Shown piece after piece: positions 55,048 to 63,931 of a stretch of 64,000 nucleotides of DNA. Both the position numbers and the translations under genes were made by a program. Numbering within the stretch: position 1 is the first letter of the stretch; each line of letters starts with the position of its first letter. The notes beneath the pieces were generated by a model. The model was not told the DNA's origin and searched no databases. It worked only from the letters and a program-made list of their open reading frames with translations. Where the stretch lies: contig NZ_CP069535.1 in assembly GCF_016889805.1 (NCBI RefSeq), positions 62,001 through 126,000 of the forward strand, given 5' to 3'. This DNA comes from Rhodanobacter sp. FDAARGOS 1247. GTDB lineage: Bacteria; Pseudomonadota; Gammaproteobacteria; Xanthomonadales; Rhodanobacteraceae.

Positions 55048-55278
55048 TTTCTCTGTGTGGCCAGAGAAACGTGGCCCAAAGAGAGGCCACCCCGCTTCCG
55101 CGCCTTGCGGACATCCTGTCCGCAAGGTTCGCGAGTCGGGGCCGGGCTTTTCGACAGCACATCCATGTGCTGGCGAAAAGGCATCGGCATCCATGCCGAT
55201 GCCCGCTACGCGGCCTGTCGACCCCGCCTCGCCGCTGCAGAGGGGCCCTGGGTAGAGCAGCGGGCCATCGTGGCCCGC
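55048..55278. repeat. Array of five hairpins at the edge of the accessory island
   Basis: Five inverted repeats lie within 231 bases: TTTCTCTG/CAGAGAAA (55048-55069), CCTTGCGGACA-TCC-TGTCCGCAAGG (55101-55125), a 16-base stem with one mismatch (55147-55180), GCATCGGCAT-CC-ATGCCGATGC (55181-55202) and GCGGGCCA-TCG-TGGCCCGC (55260-55278). Loops of 2-3 bases are typical of hairpin RNA or of DNA recognised by a transposase-like protein. No gene lies in 54971-55502 apart from the repeats. Confidence 0.75.
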
Positions 55279-55502
55279 ACACTTCAGAAGAGCTGGAGCA
55301 GAGCAAAAGCCGCAGTGCAAAACCGAAGCTAGGAACAAGCGCTTCGTCATTCTTCGAAGATGAGGCGATGCAGGATCAAGCTTCGGAAGTCGACTTTCGA
55401 CCCGTAGCGGACATGAGGCAGCGAGAAATGGGAGCCTACGCATGCCGAAGAGACGAATAGATCTGGAGCTGGCAATTAGGATGCTCATGGTCGAGGTGAA
55501 GG

Positions 55503-56075
55503 ATGGGGACACGCATGATTGACAGTTCCGGCGAACAAATCGATTTCAGTAAAACCTTGCTTGGTAACGATCCTATCGGTCCGCTTTCGAAGCTGCTTTG
55601 GGAATGCCAGGCAATCTATGGAACCGAAGTGGCAAACCCGCTGATCCGAATGTTCATGTCGCAGAACGCTGCAACAACGGCGTGGCATCTGGCCGACTGG
55701 ACATGGATGAGCTGTCCGCCTGAAAAGCGGACAGCGTTGGCGGACGTAGTGGGAGCGGCTGACCAAAGCTGGCCGGCTTTCGCCACCAGAGTTCGCGAAG
55801 TCAGCCTTGCTCTAGCGATCTGCCGTGAACTCGCAACGGCCGGAAAGCACGTTGCTATTAGTCGTGGCGAGATGAAGAACCTCACCGTTGAGGTCGAACA
55901 CGATGATGAAACCAAAGAGACCCGCGTTTGGATTTGCATCGACGGCGAGCGCATACCTGACCTCGACATCTATGGCCGAGCACTGCGTTGGTGGATTGAA
56001 CTCTACATTCACATGGGATTCTCTGAGGCGGCGAGACTCCGGGAAGCTCTTGACCAAGTAAATGCGCCCGATTGA
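55503..56075 (+). CDS. Hypothetical protein in accessory island
   Basis: A 190-residue protein with no family that I recognise. It has no signal or membrane segment. There is a leucine-rich N-terminal part, a Trp/Cys-containing centre (WHLADWTWMSCPPEKRTAL) and an acidic segment VEHDDETKETRVWICIDGE. Codon use is visibly less G+C-rich than in the flanking core genes, as expected of a transferred gene. The ATG at 55503 has GAGG about seven bases upstream; 55515 is also possible. It is the first gene after the hairpin array. Confidence 0.65.
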   Translation: MGTRMIDSSGEQIDFSKTLLGNDPIGPLSKLLWECQAIYGTEVANPLIRMFMSQNAATTAWHLADWTWMSCPPEKRTALADVVGAADQSWPAFATRVREVSLALAICRELATAGKHVAISRGEMKNLTVEVEHDDETKETRVWICIDGERIPDLDIYGRALRWWIELYIHMGFSEAARLREALDQVNAPD

Positions 56076-56343
56076 AATCACGTCGCCGGATAGCTCCCGC
56101 TTTCGACACGAAGCGGACATCAGTAGCGTCTAGCTCTCGGGGCGCCGTGCCCTATATGGGGCGGGACGCTGGCCATATGGCCGAGGCGGTGTTATGTTTT
56201 TCTTGGCGCTCGGCAGGCGCCTGACACCCGTCTGAGCGAAGCTGGAAACGGCACTGCCTGTAAACGTCGACCGATCATGGCCTTGTTCGGTCCTCAGCGG
56301 TGGTTACGGGTGACGCTGCGCTTACGGACCGTGGAGCAAAGTC

Positions 56344-57615
56344 ATGTATAGCGTTGCCGTGCCTCCGTCCTCCGTGGACGGCATCAAGCGTCTCGCCAAA
56401 ACTCTCAAGCGCGAGCGCTCCATTCCCCACCACCAAGCCCTCGAAGAAGCTGCGCGCATTGCCGGCTTCGAGAATCTGCGCCACGCGCAGCGCCAACTGG
56501 AAAGTGGGTCGAGTCCGAGCCTGTATCCTGTTTTTCTCACGGCCTACTGGCGTGAAAAAGGGCGTGGAGGACGGGAAACCTTGCGGATCGAACTGCCAAC
56601 GCCCTTGCCCCAGATTGTCCGCCGGAATCAACTGAACGCCGTTCGCCAACTTGCTGGTTTCCGGCTCGACGCCGATGATCATCTCGAGCGGAAGCTCGAC
56701 GTTGAGCGTCAGGATGCAGCCCAGCATTGTCTGCACGATGCTGCCGATGCGCTGCGATTCATGGTCGCCACGGGGCTCGTTCCCGTGACTACCCAAGCCA
56801 TGTATCGAAAACTGCGTTTCTTGCAGGGCATGCCGGGGCATGATCATCCGAGCGAGTGGCTCGACGAAGTGAGCGGCTCCTGGCTCTATATGGATGAGCC
56901 CTACAAGCACCACGGTCCTGAATTGCTTGATCGCCGGAGGATCTGGGTGCGCGATTCGAACCTGTTCGTAGTCGCGCCGGAGTGGGAAGGTCTCTATGCC
57001 CCTGGACGGTCGGTTCCGTATCTTGTCTCCGCCGATTCAGCGCTCCTGGCACGCGTCACCCGTCAGGTAGCTACCTTGTCGGCAGGAACGTCGCCACTAC
57101 CATGGGCCGGCGAGTCGGATCGCTATGGCACGGGTTTCCTGAGTCCGGCGCGGAAGGCCGCGAGCCTCAAGGTGCGGCGGCGTCCGATGCCCGCGTGGCG
57201 GGGTGAGGTACGTCATGGTGCAACGCCTTATAGCAGGCCAATTGGTGGTGCTCCCTCGCGATGGCGTCCAGCGGTCGCGATGCCCATCGAAATGCATCTG
57301 AAGGTCGGTCCGTTGCTACACGGTCTGTGCAACTCGAAGCTGCCTAAGCGCGTGCACGACGCGCTCAGTGCCGTGCGGTGTGAACTGGACAACTGGGTCA
57401 TGGCCGAGTATCCCGGCGATGCCATGAGTCAGGAGCAGTTCCTGGGCATGTACTACGGCGAATATGTCGGTCCTATCGACGGCGTCGCCGCGCAACTGCG
57501 GACCATCAGCGAGGTGCACGACCTGCTCAGGCGAAAATACGCGGATTGCCCACCCTTGAAGTCGTTGCTCAAGCACTTGGAGAGGGCCAGGATCGGACTC
57601 GAGAAGTCGGGCTGA
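56344..57615 (+). CDS. Hypothetical protein, possibly DUF5623
   Basis: A 423-residue protein. The N-terminus, VDGIKRLAKTLKRERSIPHH then QALEEAARIAGFENLRHAQR, matches what I remember of DUF5623 proteins found on mobile islands, though I cannot check it. The middle is beta-rich with many aromatic residues; the C-terminus is helical. There is no signal peptide. The function is unknown. The preceding 56076-56343 holds GGCCATATGGCC (56171-56182), a perfect 12-base palindrome, and no gene. Confidence 0.65.
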   Translation: MYSVAVPPSSVDGIKRLAKTLKRERSIPHHQALEEAARIAGFENLRHAQRQLESGSSPSLYPVFLTAYWREKGRGGRETLRIELPTPLPQIVRRNQLNAVRQLAGFRLDADDHLERKLDVERQDAAQHCLHDAADALRFMVATGLVPVTTQAMYRKLRFLQGMPGHDHPSEWLDEVSGSWLYMDEPYKHHGPELLDRRRIWVRDSNLFVVAPEWEGLYAPGRSVPYLVSADSALLARVTRQVATLSAGTSPLPWAGESDRYGTGFLSPARKAASLKVRRRPMPAWRGEVRHGATPYSRPIGGAPSRWRPAVAMPIEMHLKVGPLLHGLCNSKLPKRVHDALSAVRCELDNWVMAEYPGDAMSQEQFLGMYYGEYVGPIDGVAAQLRTISEVHDLLRRKYADCPPLKSLLKHLERARIGLEKSG

Positions 57616-57765
57616 CCGTACCGACACCCGCACGTCCCATGGCTTCCCCTGCCGTCGCAATGTGGGGGAAGCTCTAACGAGGCCGGTGCCGCTGGTCCCC
57701 GCAAGCCCAACGCAGACTCGTTTCATCGCGCCAGGCAAGCATCTGAAAGATGAGAGACTCGCAGC

Positions 57766-58551
57766 ATGACGACATTCTCGACTAGGCATGGACTCTCTCG
57801 ACCCGACGCGGAGATCACCATCCGACAGGACGCCCCGGGCGAAGTGAGGGACGCGCTTGCCATCATCGCCTATCAATGCGGACTCAGACCGAGCACTTTG
57901 CGCGAAGTATTGTGCCGAATCCGGTACCGCGCGCCCGATAAGGGAAACTGGTCGGAGTTCCCGAACATTGAGGGTGAAGTCAGGGAACTGCTCGCGGAGT
58001 GCGAGTGGTTTGAGGTCTACGACTTCGTCGAAGCGATCGCTTCCCTCCACGCAGGGACATCGGCGGCGTTCGCCGAAGAGGTCAACCGTTACTTCCGGGT
58101 TGCAGGAGTCGGCTGGCAGCTCGTCGACGGCCGGCTCGAAATGCGCGGCGCCGAGGTTTTTGAGCACGCGATTCGCCAGGGCCAGCGAGATTTGCGTCTC
58201 CAAGGCAAGCTCACGGCGGCCAGTGAACTACACGAAGCCATCCAGGATCTCTCACGTCGACCGGCTGCCGAAATCACCGGTGCAATACAGCACGCAATGG
58301 CTGCGCTCGAGTGCGTGGCGCGCGACGCCTGTGTGAGCAAGGACACTCTGGGGGACTTGGTTCGGCGGAATCCGGATCTCTTCCCCAAGCCGGTTGACCA
58401 GATCGTCGAGAAAGCCTGGGGCTATACGTCCAACTTTGGCCGTCACCTGCAGGAGGGGAGGCCGCCAGAGTTCGAGGAGGCGGAGTTGATGGTGGGCCTC
58501 AGCGGGGTGCTGTGTCGTTATCTCACACGGCGTGCAACCGGCTGTGGCTAG
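57766..58551 (+). CDS. AbiJ-like abortive-infection protein
   Basis: A 261-residue protein. The N-terminal domain (1-95) resembles the AbiJ N-terminal domain type: FSTRHGLSRPDAEITIRQDA then LREVLCRIRYRAPDKGNW and CEWFEVYDFVEAI. The C-terminal domain (165-255) has GAIQHAMAALECVARDA then FPKPVDQIVEKAWGY and GRHLQEGRPPEFEEAEL, the pattern of HEPN-like helical domains in abortive-infection proteins. Toxic RNase activity is a possibility; no clear R-x4-6-H motif is visible. It lies six bases from the NERD-STAND gene, so the two form an operon. The family call is from memory and needs a profile search. Confidence 0.6.
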   Translation: MTTFSTRHGLSRPDAEITIRQDAPGEVRDALAIIAYQCGLRPSTLREVLCRIRYRAPDKGNWSEFPNIEGEVRELLAECEWFEVYDFVEAIASLHAGTSAAFAEEVNRYFRVAGVGWQLVDGRLEMRGAEVFEHAIRQGQRDLRLQGKLTAASELHEAIQDLSRRPAAEITGAIQHAMAALECVARDACVSKDTLGDLVRRNPDLFPKPVDQIVEKAWGYTSNFGRHLQEGRPPEFEEAELMVGLSGVLCRYLTRRATGCG

Positions 58552-58557
58552 GTTGGA

Positions 58558-61500
58558 ATGGTGATGACGGACACCGCCACGATCGCACTCTATATCGGCA
58601 ATACCATAGAGCACGCGTCGGAGCGGGAAGTGCTGGCCTCGCTCGTCGAGCACCTGTCGAGTATCGACGGATGGGCGTTGATCTTCGCCAACATCCACAT
58701 TGGCGGCCGTCAGATTGATTTCCTGGTCGCCACCGAGTCGCTGACGCTTATTGTCGAGGCGAAGCATTTCTCGCGCCGTGTCCGTGGCGAGGTCAACGGG
58801 CTTTGGCAGATGCACAGCTCGGGTGGTGTTTGGAAGAATGTCGGAAATCCGTACCTCCAGGCATTGGAGGCAAAGAATGCGTTGAGGGACCAGCTCCGAG
58901 CGTCTCACGGCGAGCTACCCGGCTATCCAGATGCCTGTGTTGTCATCGCCCCTACGTTACCCGCGGGATCGGATGTGCCTTCGTCCGACTTTAAGGTCTC
59001 GATCATAGGCGCAGGTGCCCTTGCAGAGGTCATTGCGAAGCGGTCCGGGCTGCTTCTTTCCAAAGAACAGTGGGCTGCATTTGCGCAGAAGTTGTGCCTT
59101 CAGCGCGTACAAACGCTGGGCGCTGCGTGCGACGCCAAACTACTAGAACAGGAAGAGTTGCTGGTGGCCTACAGGTCAGAGTTCCTCCGCACCTACTCCC
59201 CAGATATCGGGTCGCTGAAGAGTGACCGCTACGTGTTCGGGGCCGAAGAGCTCGATTCTATCGGCGTGGCGGAACGCGTTGCGCATGACGATGACCTGCT
59301 GATTCTAGGGCCATCCGGCTGCGGGAAGACCCTGCTCGCCAAGAAGATCGCCATCCACTGTCTGGAGCTAGGCTACATCCCGATATTCCTGCAGGGGAAG
59401 TACTTCGCCGGAAGGCTGGGCGAAAGCATCGAGCGGGAAGCTGGCCTGCTCGGTGCGCCATCAGCGACTTGGCTGATCTCGGCGGCCAAGGCAAATGGCT
59501 GCTCGCTTGTGCTGATCTTGGACGGGTACAACGAATGTACGGTGGCCGACCAACTGGCTCTCACGAGGAGCTTGGCGGCTGCGGCCCGGCGCTACCGCGG
59601 GCGGCTGATCGTGAGCGGGCAGTCCGACATTGTTCGTCCAGATCTTGTTGATGCCAAGCATGTAGTAGTGAGAGAGCCTGGTAAGGCGCTGAAGATGGCG
59701 ATTGCGGAATCGATCGCCGGTCAGGCGGGTCATCGATTTGCCTATCTTCTTGATTCCGTATCGAGCGGACTTGAGGCGGACCTAGTCGGCCGAGTCGGGG
59801 CGACATTGGCTGAAGGGGCAAGTCGTTTTGCCCTGTTTGACGCCTATGCGAGGCAGAAGCTGGGTGACGACGCATCCGATGGGATTCGATTCTTGGCTGT
59901 TGTCGCAGGGCAGCTGATCAATCGGATGTCATTCAGCCTGTCAATCAGGGACTTCGACCGTCTTGCGGCTACCGAGCGTATCCATGGTGAGGCACTCGGC
60001 AGGATTGTCGCCGCTGGCCTTGTGGTAAGACGATCGGATAGGGTCAGTTTCCGTCATGAACTGATCTTCTCGGCATTCGCGGCCGAATCCGTTGCTCGGC
60101 AGACCGGCCATGATGTCGAGAAGGTGCTTCTGACGCTGGTCGCGCCCAAGTATCGGAACAGCCGTTCGTTGATCTTGGGCGCCTACGATGATGATCGCTT
60201 CGTCGCAAGCGTGCTTGCAGGGACCGAGGATGCTGGCCTACTGCGTGCTGCATCGGATGGAGAGTGCGGGGTGGTGGCGCGCGACTGGGTCGTTGCCCGG
60301 TGCGATCAGGTGCTTGAAAAGTTGACGGCCGAAGCCGCTGCTGTCCAGTTCTCGCTGCGGGATGGCACCTGGGGTGGGGCCGGTGTGTGCGAAGACAGTC
60401 TCTGCGACTGGACTCCCATGGAACGCGCGCTTATGACGACTATTTCAAACGGTTTATGGCGAGGAACTTATCTTGACCAGGTCCTGCAGGCGGTCGGTGA
60501 GATGGATCGATCGCTTAGCCGAGCGTTCGATGTGCTGAAGGAGGAGGCAAGGGAAAAGAAGGTCAGGCTTCGCACCGCATTGTTCGCCGATGCCTACGTC
60601 ATGTCGCGGCGGCCGGGGATATCGCAACTGGCGGACCACGTCTCCCACGGTGACTTTCCGCCTAAGGTCGGCAAGAGCGAAGTTGCGGACAGTCTGAAAA
60701 GCGCGTGGGAAGGTTCTCGCACGCCCGGGCAGACACATCTGCTGCTGACCTTGGTCCGATTTGAGAAGGACAAGGAGTACGTCGTCCCGCATATCCTGCC
60801 GTTGCTTGGCGAGCAGTGGAGGTACCAACCCTATCATCTGCAGCTTGCACTTCTGGACTTCGTACACTTTCTTCGTCTGCCTGATGGCGAGCTGAAACGA
60901 CGGCTTGTCGAGGCGTTGGATGCCTTGCTTCCGACGGTAGGGCCGATGCTGTCTGGGATCGTGATTGAAGCGCTCGAGCACATGGGTGCCCTGGAGCAGG
61001 AGGCCAACCAGCATCTCGACACAGTGAGGGAGGATCTACAGAATCTCCTGTCGGGCCCCTTGGACGAGGCGCAGTATGCGAACGCCTGGACAGCTTATTC
61101 CTACCAGTTTGATCACCCGTTCTCGTCGGCGTACTGCGAGGCTATACAGGAGTTGAGCCAGGACAAGCGGAAGCGTCTGTTGACGATGGCCTGTCGGGGG
61201 GCCGAGCAAGCGACGATGTTCGTCTGTCCCTTGATTCAGGAGCTAATCAAGTACCAAGATTGTATGGTTACTCCGGCTCTCGAGAGATGGACAACGCTCC
61301 CCGAACTCAACAGCTTCATGCCAGACGAGTCGATCTCGATCTTCGTGTGGGCACACATCGCTTTGGGAATGCTCGGATCTCCGCTGCCAGCGGATCGAGG
61401 GGATGTGGACTCCCCGGCGAAGGACGCCTTGATCGCTTTCGGGGATATTTACTACTGGATTCATCGCGCGTATCTCGACGCTGATCGTCTCGATCAATCC

Positions 61501-61869
61501 TGCTCGCCTGCGCTGGACGTCCTGTTGCGGCCGGATCAGTTCGGAGCGGCATCAGTCCTGTATATGGTGACCAAGTCAATGTCGCACGAGAACGGAATCC
61601 GCGCATCGGTCATACAGAGATTCCCAGGCAAGATGGCGTGCATATGCCGGAATGCATTGCGGCAGCAAGATGACCAAATTGGGTACTTTCCGCATTTCGC
61701 CTACGATAAGCGCGATGTGCTTCAATTCTCGGTTGGCTTGATTGGCAATCTCGGTGGTACTGAAGATCTACCTCTTCTGCGTAGTTTGAGTGAGGACCTG
61801 CAGATCGGTGAATCGGCGATCCAGGCAATCCAACTGATCGAAGGACGCGTCGGCAATATGGGGGACTAG
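58558..61869 (+). CDS. NERD-type nuclease/STAND (NACHT-like) NTPase, candidate antiphage effector
   Basis: A protein of 1103 residues. Residues 20-130 are a NERD-like PD-(D/E)xK nuclease domain: E23, D54 in RQIDFLVA, and E67-A-K69 in LIVEAKHF. Residues 240-400 are a P-loop NTPase: Walker A GPSGCGKT (251-258), Walker B LVLILDGYNE (318-326) and RLIVSGQSD (about 346-355). Beyond 480 the protein is an alpha-helical repeat region, the usual ligand-sensing part of STAND proteins. No transmembrane segment. The layout fits an Avs/bNACHT-like system in which phage protein binding activates the nuclease. Start at 58558; 58564 is also possible. Confidence 0.8.
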   Translation: MVMTDTATIALYIGNTIEHASEREVLASLVEHLSSIDGWALIFANIHIGGRQIDFLVATESLTLIVEAKHFSRRVRGEVNGLWQMHSSGGVWKNVGNPYLQALEAKNALRDQLRASHGELPGYPDACVVIAPTLPAGSDVPSSDFKVSIIGAGALAEVIAKRSGLLLSKEQWAAFAQKLCLQRVQTLGAACDAKLLEQEELLVAYRSEFLRTYSPDIGSLKSDRYVFGAEELDSIGVAERVAHDDDLLILGPSGCGKTLLAKKIAIHCLELGYIPIFLQGKYFAGRLGESIEREAGLLGAPSATWLISAAKANGCSLVLILDGYNECTVADQLALTRSLAAAARRYRGRLIVSGQSDIVRPDLVDAKHVVVREPGKALKMAIAESIAGQAGHRFAYLLDSVSSGLEADLVGRVGATLAEGASRFALFDAYARQKLGDDASDGIRFLAVVAGQLINRMSFSLSIRDFDRLAATERIHGEALGRIVAAGLVVRRSDRVSFRHELIFSAFAAESVARQTGHDVEKVLLTLVAPKYRNSRSLILGAYDDDRFVASVLAGTEDAGLLRAASDGECGVVARDWVVARCDQVLEKLTAEAAAVQFSLRDGTWGGAGVCEDSLCDWTPMERALMTTISNGLWRGTYLDQVLQAVGEMDRSLSRAFDVLKEEAREKKVRLRTALFADAYVMSRRPGISQLADHVSHGDFPPKVGKSEVADSLKSAWEGSRTPGQTHLLLTLVRFEKDKEYVVPHILPLLGEQWRYQPYHLQLALLDFVHFLRLPDGELKRRLVEALDALLPTVGPMLSGIVIEALEHMGALEQEANQHLDTVREDLQNLLSGPLDEAQYANAWTAYSYQFDHPFSSAYCEAIQELSQDKRKRLLTMACRGAEQATMFVCPLIQELIKYQDCMVTPALERWTTLPELNSFMPDESISIFVWAHIALGMLGSPLPADRGDVDSPAKDALIAFGDIYYWIHRAYLDADRLDQSCSPALDVLLRPDQFGAASVLYMVTKSMSHENGIRASVIQRFPGKMACICRNALRQQDDQIGYFPHFAYDKRDVLQFSVGLIGNLGGTEDLPLLRSLSEDLQIGESAIQAIQLIEGRVGNMGD

Positions 61870-61894
61870 CATCTCTCTCGGTAGGGTCGCGGGA

Positions 61895-62425
61895 TTGCCG
61901 GTCAGCGTCCCGCGCCAAAATGCATGCAATGTTCTCTTCTCGGCTGCCGCGAAGGCTGGTGGCGAGCGGAATTCCCGCGATCCGGTTTCCAACGTTCCGA
62001 GGAGCGACTGGACCGAGGTGACCCACGTCGCAAGCTCACGCGAAGGTGACGATTTTTCCTGCCGTGCGCTGGTGACGCACCATGACTTCGAGTCCGTCCG
62101 TCGCTTGAAGAGCTGGGCAGTGCTGGTACCGGAGCTGTCCTCGCTGTATCAGGTTGATGGCCGTGCCGGCCTCTATCAGCGGCGACATCCGTACCTGCAT
62201 CACCGCATTGCAGACCTGTTCGCCAAGCTCAACTTCCAGAGTCGCTCCTACTACCGCTATCTGTGCTCGACGGTGTTGCTCACGTTCGACCGTGCTTACC
62301 AAGCCAACCAGGAAGCCTCATTTCTCCCCACGCGATGTTCGAGACAGTCGACGAAGCATTCGATGCGGAGGTGGACGATCTGGACGCCTTTCTGTCTGCA
62401 CGACACACGGCGAGCAGCTAAGTCG
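61895..62425 (+). pseudogene. Decayed gene with a likely frameshift
   Basis: From about 62037 one frame reads GDDFSCRALVTHHDFESVRR and on to YYRYLCSTVLLTFDRAYQAN, a protein-like sequence of about 90 residues. It then gives way at about 62325 to another frame, MFETVDEAFDAEVDDLDAFL, which ends at 62425. The two together resemble one gene broken by a -1 shift. I do not recognise the family. Its start is not evident. Confidence 0.35.
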
Positions 62426-62476
62426 AGGGCTGCGAGCGGCCGCCTTTGGCCGAACTGAGACATTCGCGGTATTGAA

Positions 62477-62499
62477 AGGGCCCGCTCGCAGCGGGACTT
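62477..62499 (+). terminator. Hairpin with T-rich tail
   Basis: CCCGCT-CGC-AGCGGG (62481-62495), flanked by AAAG and CTTT that extend the stem, is followed by TTTCCTGTTCTT. It lies about 50 bases after the decayed gene and may end transcription from the island. Confidence 0.5.
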
Positions 62500-62576
62500 T
62501 CCTGTTCTTGGCTCTGCGGCTTTCGCAACCGCAACGCGGTTGCGCACCGAGTGTGCGCCATGGCGAGGCCAGGCTC

Positions 62577-63215
62577 TCAAGCGGCGAGGTCATGTTCGCC
62601 CCCGATCACCCACAACCGCGGCTGTGCCAGCACGCGGGTCACGAAGCTGTTGCGCGCGGCGATACGCTTGCGCAACTCGGCGCGGGTGTAGAGCGTGGGT
62701 TGGATCTCGCGGCCGAGGCGTTCGATCAGCGGATGCAGGGCGGCCATGACGTCTGCATAGGTCAGCGTATCGGACACCAGCATCAGGTCGATGTCGCTGG
62801 CCGCGGTGTCGCTGCCCTTGGCCACCGAGCCGTAGACGAAGGCAACCGCGACGTGTTCGACCAGGGGTGCCAAGGCTTCGCGCAGGGGAGCGGCCAGGCC
62901 GAAGGTCTTGCGCACGAGGGAGACCAGCTCGGTGTGGATCGGTGAGGCGGGATCGGCGCGGTAACGCTTCTGGTTGCCGACCGGTTCCACGGTGAGCAGA
63001 CCGCTGCCGGCCAGTCGCGCGACTTCGCGTTGCACGGCGCCGCTGCCGGCGCCGGTGGTCTGGATCAGTTCGCTCACCGTGAAGCTGCGCTCCGGCTGGC
63101 CGAACAGGCAGCCGAGGACGCGTTGCTGGGTGGTGGTGAACAAGGCATCGGACAGGCTGGTGCTGGCGTAGAGCGCCGCTGCCTCGCTGATTCCCTTGTT
63201 GGCTTTTGTGCCCAT
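62577..63215 (-). CDS. HTH-nucleotidyltransferase (MNT-type) protein
   Basis: A 212-residue protein. The N-terminal half is a winged HTH (QQRVLGCLFGQPERSFTVSE, then QTTGAGSGAVQREVARLAGSGLL). The C-terminal half is a small nucleotidyltransferase domain with GSVAKGSDTAASDIDLML, the GS-x10-DxD motif of MNT proteins. Such fusions are found as transcription regulators or as antitoxins that modify HEPN toxins. No HEPN gene is adjacent. I start at the ATG at 63215, since a -10 box lies eight bases upstream and the mRNA would be leaderless; the TTG at 63251 lies inside the -35 box. Confidence 0.78.
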   Translation of the reverse strand: MGTKANKGISEAAALYASTSLSDALFTTTQQRVLGCLFGQPERSFTVSELIQTTGAGSGAVQREVARLAGSGLLTVEPVGNQKRYRADPASPIHTELVSLVRKTFGLAAPLREALAPLVEHVAVAFVYGSVAKGSDTAASDIDLMLVSDTLTYADVMAALHPLIERLGREIQPTLYTRAELRKRIAARNSFVTRVLAQPRLWVIGGEHDLAA

Positions 63216-63251
63216 ATTGGGCATGTTAATGCCCGAAATGGGCATGTGCAA
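63213..63251 (-). promoter_or_regulatory. Promoter with operator in its spacer, for the HTH-nucleotidyltransferase gene
   Basis: On the minus strand TTGCAC (63251-63246) and TAACAT (63228-63223) are -35 and -10 boxes separated by 17 bases. The spacer holds ATGCCC-ATTTC-GGGCAT, a palindrome, and a second, TGCCCA-ATA-TGGGCA, covers the ATG. The protein's own HTH is the probable ligand, giving tight autorepression. Confidence 0.6.
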
Positions 63252-63339
63252 GATCGCAGGGCTCAGGGCGGAAGCTCTCCCGCTTCCGAATGGCGGGTCG
63301 ATCTCGCCTTATGCAAAGCGAACGGCATACTCGCTATCC

Positions 63340-63813
63340 ATGCATTCGCAAACCGACATGCCCATGACATCGACTTCTCCACCGCTACCTGACGACTCCG
63401 CCCGCGATCTGGCCCGGCTGCAAGGGGTGTGGGAGCAGGTTCGCATGGAGGCCGATGGCGTGGTGGAACCACCGGATGAACACGGCGGGCCCGGCGCACT
63501 GACCACGATTGCCGGCACGCAATTCAGCGTGCGCAGCCTCGACGGGGAATTGCTGCTGGCAGGATCGTTCGTCATCGATGCATCGACCCGCCCCAGGTCG
63601 ATCACCTGGATCGACGCGATCGGTGAGGATCAGGGCAAGCTGTTGCCCGCCAGCTACGTGCTGGATGAGGACCGCTTCGAATTCATCGCGGGCGAAGCAG
63701 ATGGCCCGCGCGCCATCGAGTTCCGCACGACTCCTGGCCAGACCATGCGGACCTTCGTGCGACACCGGCAAGCTCCGGCAACGCCGCCCCGATCCCGCCT
63801 GGACGACTTGTGA
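63340..63813 (+). CDS. TIGR03067 (lipocalin-like) domain protein
   Basis: A protein of about 157 residues, with several possible starts (63340, 63358, 63364). The core LQGVWEQVRMEADGVVEPPDE, then FVIDASTRPRSITWIDAIGE and YVLDEDRFEFIAG, has the strand pattern of TIGR03067-type lipocalin-like proteins. The function is unknown. No signal peptide is visible with the starts considered. It is divergent from the HTH-nucleotidyltransferase gene. Confidence 0.65.
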   Translation: MHSQTDMPMTSTSPPLPDDSARDLARLQGVWEQVRMEADGVVEPPDEHGGPGALTTIAGTQFSVRSLDGELLLAGSFVIDASTRPRSITWIDAIGEDQGKLLPASYVLDEDRFEFIAGEADGPRAIEFRTTPGQTMRTFVRHRQAPATPPRSRLDDL

Positions 63814-63931
63814 CGCACGGCGGCAAGACGGCCGGAAACTCCCTGTTAGACTCGCCCGACCGATCCGCGAAGGCGCTGGCGCACGCGGGATCGTCCGGGG
63901 TTTTCGACTGTCTTGCTGGGGGTTGGACGTG

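Noticed and set aside
56076..56200. Possible integron attC site after gene 55503 (GTTATG near 56192)
   Set aside because: The paired complementary core expected at the other end (a YYYAAC-type box) is missing, and no integrase or cassette array is seen.
61610..62026. Minus-strand frame opposite the end of the STAND gene
   Set aside because: It is antisense to the NERD-STAND gene for most of its length and has no start signal or protein-like pattern.
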